A DNA stretch of 8,916 nucleotides. Origin: Acidobacteriota bacterium. Lineage in GTDB: Bacteria > Acidobacteriota > Terriglobia > Acidiferrales > UBA7541. The DNA lies in the NCBI GenBank assembly GCA_028876695.1, contig JAGWRH010000372.1:1-8916 (forward strand), given 5' to 3'. Below are positions 5,208 through 8,916 of the stretch, piece after piece. Each line of letters starts with the position of its first letter. Within the stretch, counting starts at the first letter, position 1. The notes beneath the pieces were generated by a model that saw only the letters and a program-made list of their open reading frames with translations, was not told the DNA's origin and did no database searches. A program made the position numbers and the translations under genes.

Positions 5208-6656
5208 ATGAAGACGATGGCTGCGGTTCCTCGCCCGCTTATCGTGCCGTGGGAGATCGCGATTGCCGGCGTTGCGCTGTTGCTGCTCATGGTGCTGGTG
5301 GTCGCACTGATCGTTGCGGCGCGAAAATACCTGCGCGCGAAATCGAACGCCGCTTCGCCGGAGGATTGGTCAGGGCCGCAGCCCGAGGCGGACAATCCAT
5401 CGGCCTTCATGACCGCATCGATGCAAGGCGTGATTGAGAAATTGCGCGCACAGGAAAAGGAACTGGCGCGGCTGCATCTGGTGGCGCAGGAGCGGGCCCA
5501 GGAATCGGAGCGGCTGACGGAAGAAGTAACGCGCAACATGCCCACGGGATTATTGCTCGTCAACGCCACAGGCTCGATCGGCTCCGCGAACCCGGCCGCC
5601 GAACAAGCGCTGGCGTCGCGCGGGCTGCGCTACCGGTCGTACAAGGAACTGCTCGGAGCGGAATCGGACCTCGCGCAGATGCTCGAACAATGCCTGCGCG
5701 AGGGGAAAACATTCCAGCGCGCCGAAGTGGAGCATCTCACTCCGGACGGAGAATCGCGGCGGCTGGGGGTGACGATTTCGCCGATCTTCCGGTCCGGGCG
5801 CGGCGGGCGGAAGGTGGTTCGCGCGCGGGCCGAAGATTCGGAAATCGCGCCGGATGCGAAGCCCAGCGGGGCGCTGTGCCTGCTGAGCGATCTGACGGAG
5901 CTGGTTGCGTTGCAGAAGCAGATCCGCTGGAAGGAAAATCTCGCGAATCTCGGGGAAATGTCCGCGGGTATTGCCCACGAATTCAAAAATGCGCTGGCCA
6001 CAGTTTCGGGGTACGCGCAGATGATCCGCAGCGAGGCTCCGGCGGGCGACATGCGCGACTCGGCCGAGCGGATCCTGGATCAGACGCGCGCGCTGACGCA
6101 CGTGGTGACCGAATTTCTACGTTTTGCGAAACCGCTGGAGATTTCGTACGAGACGGTGAATATGCGGTCGATCGTGGAGCGCGTTGCCGCGGAACTGCAG
6201 GAGGCCATGCCGGGGTGCGCGGTGAGCTGCGAAGGCGCTTTCGACGATCTGCCCGGCGACGAGGCGCTGCTGCGCCAGGCGCTCGTGAATCTAGTGCGCA
6301 ACGGAATCGAGGCGGCGCGCGCATCGGGCGCCTCACCGCGAGTGGCGCTTTCCGGCACCATCGAGGAGTTGGCGGGGCACCAGTGGCAGCGCATCCGCGT
6401 GGCGGACAACGGCCCGGGGATTGCCGAGGGCGATCTGCCCAAGATTTTCCTGCCGTTTTTCACGACCAAATCCGAAGGCACCGGGCTGGGCCTGGCGGTG
6501 GTGCAAAAAATAGCGTTGCAGCACGGCGGGAGCATCGAAGCGCGGAACCAATCGTCGAGTAGCGGAGCAGGCGGCGGAGCCGAATTCCTGCTGTGGTTAC
6601 CTTTGCGGCAGGAGCCCTCGCCGGCGCTATTCCCCTCCCGGGCCGCCCGCATCTAA
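5208..6656 (+). CDS. NtrB/PilS-like sensor histidine kinase with one membrane helix and a PAS domain
   Basis: The 482-residue kinase should autophosphorylate on His and pass phosphate to the sigma-54 regulator encoded downstream. In order: one membrane helix at about 16-38 after a very short N-terminus, a charged coiled-coil linker (about 72-108), a PAS domain starting at MPTGLLLVNATGSIGSANPA (111 onward) to about 235, the HisKA domain with LGEMSAGIAHEFKNALATV (phospho-acceptor His257), and the HATPase domain with N-box LVNLVRNGIEAA (Asn365), G1 box DNGPGI (400-405), FLPFFTTK F-box and G2 box GTGLGL (424-429). All catalytic boxes are intact. With almost nothing outside the membrane, the signal is probably sensed in the membrane or by the cytoplasmic PAS domain. 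The HAEFKN-type H-box is typical of the NtrB/ZraS/PilS class. The ATG at 5208 has GGA five bases upstream; an ATG at 5217 is also possible. It follows pilD after a 124-bp repeat-bearing gap. Confidence 0.93.
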   Translation: MKTMAAVPRPLIVPWEIAIAGVALLLLMVLVVALIVAARKYLRAKSNAASPEDWSGPQPEADNPSAFMTASMQGVIEKLRAQEKELARLHLVAQERAQESERLTEEVTRNMPTGLLLVNATGSIGSANPAAEQALASRGLRYRSYKELLGAESDLAQMLEQCLREGKTFQRAEVEHLTPDGESRRLGVTISPIFRSGRGGRKVVRARAEDSEIAPDAKPSGALCLLSDLTELVALQKQIRWKENLANLGEMSAGIAHEFKNALATVSGYAQMIRSEAPAGDMRDSAERILDQTRALTHVVTEFLRFAKPLEISYETVNMRSIVERVAAELQEAMPGCAVSCEGAFDDLPGDEALLRQALVNLVRNGIEAARASGASPRVALSGTIEELAGHQWQRIRVADNGPGIAEGDLPKIFLPFFTTKSEGTGLGLAVVQKIALQHGGSIEARNQSSSSGAGGGAEFLLWLPLRQEPSPALFPSRAARI

Positions 6657-6677
6657 ACTCATCAGTGGGGACGCCCA

Positions 6678-6686
6678 GGAGGAAGG
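6678..6686 (+). promoter_or_regulatory. strong Shine-Dalgarno for the exported coiled-coil protein
   Basis: AGGAGGAAG lies just upstream of the ATG at 6689 and is the best ribosome site in the run of four genes. It fixes the start at 6689 instead of an in-frame upstream start at 6593 that would overlap the kinase gene and mask the signal peptide. The strength contrasts with the poor sites of pilD and the regulator, suggesting that this protein is made in larger amount. Confidence 0.7.
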
Positions 6687-6688
6687 AC

Positions 6689-7318
6689 ATGCACAAATCT
6701 GCATGGCTCGCGCTGGCAGCGCTATTCATCGCTCCCGTGGCTCTGGCCGCTCAAGATGGCTCGCAGCGGCCAGCCACCGCCCAAAGCCCACAATCGCCTC
6801 CGGCGTCCCAAACGACTGCTCCCGCGAGCCAGCAAGACCCCCTGGCCGCCGCAGCGCGCAAAGCGCGGGAGGAGCGCAAGAACGCTTCGAAGCCCGCCAA
6901 GGTTTTTGACAACGATAATCTGCCGACCGAGGGCGGCATCTCGACCGTCGGGACAGCGACCGCGCCGCCAAAGACCGAAACCGAGCAAGCTGCCGGCGCC
7001 GCGGCGGGCGGGAAGAAGATGTCTCCAGCGGAGTGGCGCGCGAAATTCGCCGCGTTGCGCAAGAAATTGCAGCAGGACCAGAGCGAGCTGAGCGTGCTGC
7101 AGCGCGAAACGAGCCAGCAGATGATGCAGTACTACGGGGGCGATCCGCAGAAGGCGGCCCAGGATCAGGCGAGCGGCCATCCGCTGGGCGAGCAGTACGG
7201 CAAGACGAAGTCGGCCGTCGCCGACAAGCAAATGCAGGTGCAGGCAGATCAGCAGGCCATCTCCGATGCTCAAGACGCACTGCGCCAAGCGGGCGGCGAC
7301 CCGGGCTGGTCGCGGTAG
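6689..7318 (+). CDS. exported coiled-coil protein of unknown function, between kinase and regulator
   Basis: The 209-residue product starts with a clear signal peptide: a short basic N-terminus, a hydrophobic core LALAALFIAPVALA, and a signal peptidase I type Ala-x-Ala site near residues 18-21, so the mature protein is probably periplasmic. Residues 24-50 are Pro/Gln/Ser/Ala-rich and likely disordered. Then come a charged helix (DPLAAAARKAREERK, 50-64), a short KVFDNDNLPTEGG segment (71-83) that looks like a conserved motif, another flexible Ala/Gly part, and from about 112 a long Gln-rich helical region (WRAKFAALRKKLQQDQSEL) predicted to form a coiled coil, broken by a YYGGDP turn near 148-153 and resuming to about 200. 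There is no enzymatic motif. I do not recognise a named family. Its place between the genes of a phosphorelay, 32 bp after the kinase and 11 bp before the regulator, suggests a role in the same process, as signal partner or envelope component; this is inference. Confidence 0.85.
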   Translation: MHKSAWLALAALFIAPVALAAQDGSQRPATAQSPQSPPASQTTAPASQQDPLAAAARKAREERKNASKPAKVFDNDNLPTEGGISTVGTATAPPKTETEQAAGAAAGGKKMSPAEWRAKFAALRKKLQQDQSELSVLQRETSQQMMQYYGGDPQKAAQDQASGHPLGEQYGKTKSAVADKQMQVQADQQAISDAQDALRQAGGDPGWSR

Positions 7319-7329
7319 AACAACCATTC

Positions 7330-8718
7330 ATGGAACCCGTGCTCCTCGTCGAAGACAAGGCTGAGCTACGGACCATGCTTCGCAAGGCGCTGGAGCGATT
7401 CGGCTACGCCGTCGAAGAAGCGCCGGACGGCACCGCCGCAATCGAAAAATCGCGCAACCGCCGCTACCAGTTGATCCTTTCCGATCTCAAATTACCGGGA
7501 CACTCCGGTATCGACGTGCTCCGCGAAGCCAAGCGCGCGGAGCCCACGATTCCGGTGATTCTCGTTACCGCGTACGGTTCGGTGGAGGAAGCGGTGACGG
7601 CGATGAAGGAAGGTGCGTACGATTTCGTGCAGAAGCCCGTGGATCTGGAGCACCTGAAACTGCTTCTGCAGCGGGCGACGCGGGAGCAGGAACTCCTGCG
7701 CGAAAATCTGCTGCTGCGCGAGGAATATTCCGCGCGCTACGGCTTTCCGCGGATCGTGGCCGAGCATCCCTCGATGAAAGAGGCCAGCCAGATGACGCAA
7801 CGGGTGGCGGCCGCGGATTCCACGGTGCTGTTGCTCGGCGAAAGCGGCACGGGGAAGGAACTCTTCGCTCGCGCCATTCATTATTTGAGCCCGCGGGCGG
7901 AGCAGCCGTTCGTGGCGCTGAACTGCGCGGCCATTCCCGAAGGGCTGGTGGAAAACGAGCTGTTCGGGCACGAGCGCGGCGCCTACACGGGCGCGGGAGC
8001 GCGGAAAATCGGCAAGCTGGAACTCGCGCATCGCGGCACGCTGTTCCTCGACGAAATCGGCGAGCTGCCGCTGGCGATGCAGAGCAAGCTGCTGCGCGTC
8101 CTGGAAGAGAGGCGATTCGTGCGCGTGGGCGGCACGCAGGAAATCGAAGTGAACGTCCGCATCATCACGGCTACGAATAAGGATTTGCGGGCGGCGGTTG
8201 CCGACAAGTCGTTTCGCGACGATCTCTACTTCCGCATCGCGGCTGTTCCCATCACCATCCCCGCGCTGCGCGACCGGGGGGACGACGTGCTGCTGCTGGC
8301 CGAGCATTTCCTGGAGCGATTCAAGCGCGAGTTTCGCAAAGCGTCGCTCACGCTGACCGAGGAGGCGCGGTCGCGGCTGCGCGCCTACGCGTGGCCGGGC
8401 AACGTCCGCGAACTGCAAAACACGATCGAGCGCGCCGCGATCCTGGCCGACGGAACGGAAATCGACGCCGGCGCGTTGCAACTGCCTTCCGCGAAACCCG
8501 CGGCCGAAGAGCTGCCCGATGGCATGCTGGCGGAACAGTTTGTGTGGGATGGCCCGCTCGAGGAAGTGTCGCAGCGCGCCGTGGCGCACGTGGAGCGCTT
8601 CAAAATTCAAAACGCATTGCGCGAGACGAAGTGGAACAAGACGCGCGCGGCCGAGAAGCTCGGCGTCTCGTATAAAACGCTGCTTACGAAAATCCGCAAC
8701 CTCGGATTGGAAAATTAA
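7330..8718 (+). CDS. NtrC/PilR-like sigma-54-dependent response regulator
   Basis: This 462-residue regulator should activate sigma-54 RNA polymerase at distant promoters when phosphorylated by the upstream kinase. The receiver domain (1-120) has the acid pair E8-D9, phospho-acceptor Asp52 in LILSDLKLPG, Thr80 and Lys102 (QKP). The AAA+ domain follows with Walker A GESGTGKE (170-177), the sigma-54 contact loop as GAYTGA (217-222, Tyr instead of the commoner Phe), Walker B TLFLDEIGEL (Asp241-Glu242), and FRDDLYFRI with the downstream arginine region. WPGNVRELQNTIERA marks the end of the AAA+ part, and a Fis-type helix-turn-helix (about 436-457, NKTRAAEKLGVSYKTLLTKI) binds DNA. All parts are intact and the length is standard. 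The ATG at 7330 is chosen because the receiver begins there; the frame is open back to 7033 but overlaps the preceding gene. Shine-Dalgarno is weak, so translation may depend on coupling to the gene 11 bp upstream. Best guess is PilR-like control, from the pilD neighbourhood only. Confidence 0.94.
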   Translation: MEPVLLVEDKAELRTMLRKALERFGYAVEEAPDGTAAIEKSRNRRYQLILSDLKLPGHSGIDVLREAKRAEPTIPVILVTAYGSVEEAVTAMKEGAYDFVQKPVDLEHLKLLLQRATREQELLRENLLLREEYSARYGFPRIVAEHPSMKEASQMTQRVAAADSTVLLLGESGTGKELFARAIHYLSPRAEQPFVALNCAAIPEGLVENELFGHERGAYTGAGARKIGKLELAHRGTLFLDEIGELPLAMQSKLLRVLEERRFVRVGGTQEIEVNVRIITATNKDLRAAVADKSFRDDLYFRIAAVPITIPALRDRGDDVLLLAEHFLERFKREFRKASLTLTEEARSRLRAYAWPGNVRELQNTIERAAILADGTEIDAGALQLPSAKPAAEELPDGMLAEQFVWDGPLEEVSQRAVAHVERFKIQNALRETKWNKTRAAEKLGVSYKTLLTKIRNLGLEN

Positions 8719-8724
8719 TTCCGC

Positions 8725-8742
8725 GGTAGGCACCGGCATACC
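8725..8742. terminator. weak hairpin between convergent gene ends
   Basis: GGTA-G-GC (8725-8731) pairs with GC-A-TACC (8736-8742) around an ACCG loop, with one G-A mismatch. It lies 7 bp after the regulator stop and before the end of the minus-strand gene at 8814. There is no T-tract, so its role as a terminator is a weak positional guess. Confidence 0.2.
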
Positions 8743-8813
8743 ACACCGCGCCGATCAGCCCGCCTGCGAATAACCACGTGCAGCGAACCGCGCGCGTATC
8801 CGCTGGATCAACG

Positions 8814-8916
8814 TCAGCCGAGGAGCTCGGCCATGATCTCGCTCGATATGGTGAGCTTATCGGGCGGGATGCGGGCGTAGGTACCGTCAAAATCGAGTAA
8901 TCCGTGCGCCTGCAGC
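8814..8916 (-). CDS. C-terminal end of a protein, possibly HemW-like (partial)
   Basis: A minus-strand frame enters from the right edge and gives 33 residues ending GLLDFDGTYARIPPDKLTIS-SEIMAELLG before a TGA at 8814-8816. The pattern Gly-Leu-Leu, short hairpin with DG, then Ile/Leu-Pro-x-x-(Arg/Lys)-Leu and a final helix with SxE and hydrophobics resembles the C-terminal winged-helix end of HemW/HemN-type radical SAM proteins (where it typically reads GLL...LTP..L..SNE....). If so the protein is a HemW-like heme chaperone or coproporphyrinogen dehydrogenase relative. The match is short and from memory; the CDS itself is more certain than its identity. It converges on the response regulator gene. 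Confidence 0.5.
   Translation of the reverse strand, partial: LQAHGLLDFDGTYARIPPDKLTISSEIMAELLG

Noticed and set aside
5690..6562. A 290-residue plus-strand frame inside the kinase gene
   Set aside because: Shadow frame with low-complexity Arg/Gly/Ala content; the kinase frame has every catalytic box.
7492..8739. A 415-residue open frame antisense to the response regulator
   Set aside because: It mirrors the regulator codon by codon, has His/Arg/Gln-rich composition without domains, and arises from the lack of stops in GC-rich complement. The sense gene is fully supported by motifs.

Overview
The window looks like chromosomal DNA of a GC-rich soil bacterium, most likely Acidobacteriota. This is inferred from overall GC, the style of the proteins, and short GC-rich hairpin repeats between genes that resemble repeats I associate with that phylum. 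It is not proven by any marker gene. No rRNA, recognisable tRNA, CRISPR array or phage module was found.

Layout. (1) 3-1248: the 3' end of an unidentified plus-strand gene converges, across a small GC-rich hairpin, on a minus-strand alpha/beta hydrolase with a visible Ser-Asp-His triad. (2) 1249-2167: 919 bp without an intact gene. It holds a duplicated 12-bp motif, a short coding fossil resembling an RHS/YD repeat, and a run of five stem-loops (1880-2142). (3) 2168-2884: a membrane protein of the CPBP (CAAX protease/bacteriocin-processing) fold whose expected catalytic residues are mostly replaced. (4) 2885-4141: a scar region with the 3' half of an IS3-family transposase, a possible IS end, a hairpin beside the truncation point, and a dispersed-repeat-like element. 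(5) 4142-8718: four same-strand genes that form the functional core: a prepilin peptidase, an NtrB/PilS-like histidine kinase, a small exported coiled-coil protein of unknown function, and an NtrC/PilR-like sigma-54 response regulator. (6) 8814-8916: the C-terminus of a convergent minus-strand gene, possibly HemW-like, cut by the window edge.

How the genes may work together. The kinase and regulator should form a phosphorelay that activates sigma-54 promoters. In other bacteria such pairs (PilS-PilR) control type IV pilin genes, and prepilin peptidase matures those pilins, so the cluster suggests pilus or type II secretion control. That link is inference from neighbourhood; no pilin gene or convincing sigma-54 promoter lies in the window. 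The exported protein between kinase and regulator is the least understood member. The most unusual items elsewhere are the CPBP-fold protein with a degenerate active site and the structured leader in front of it.
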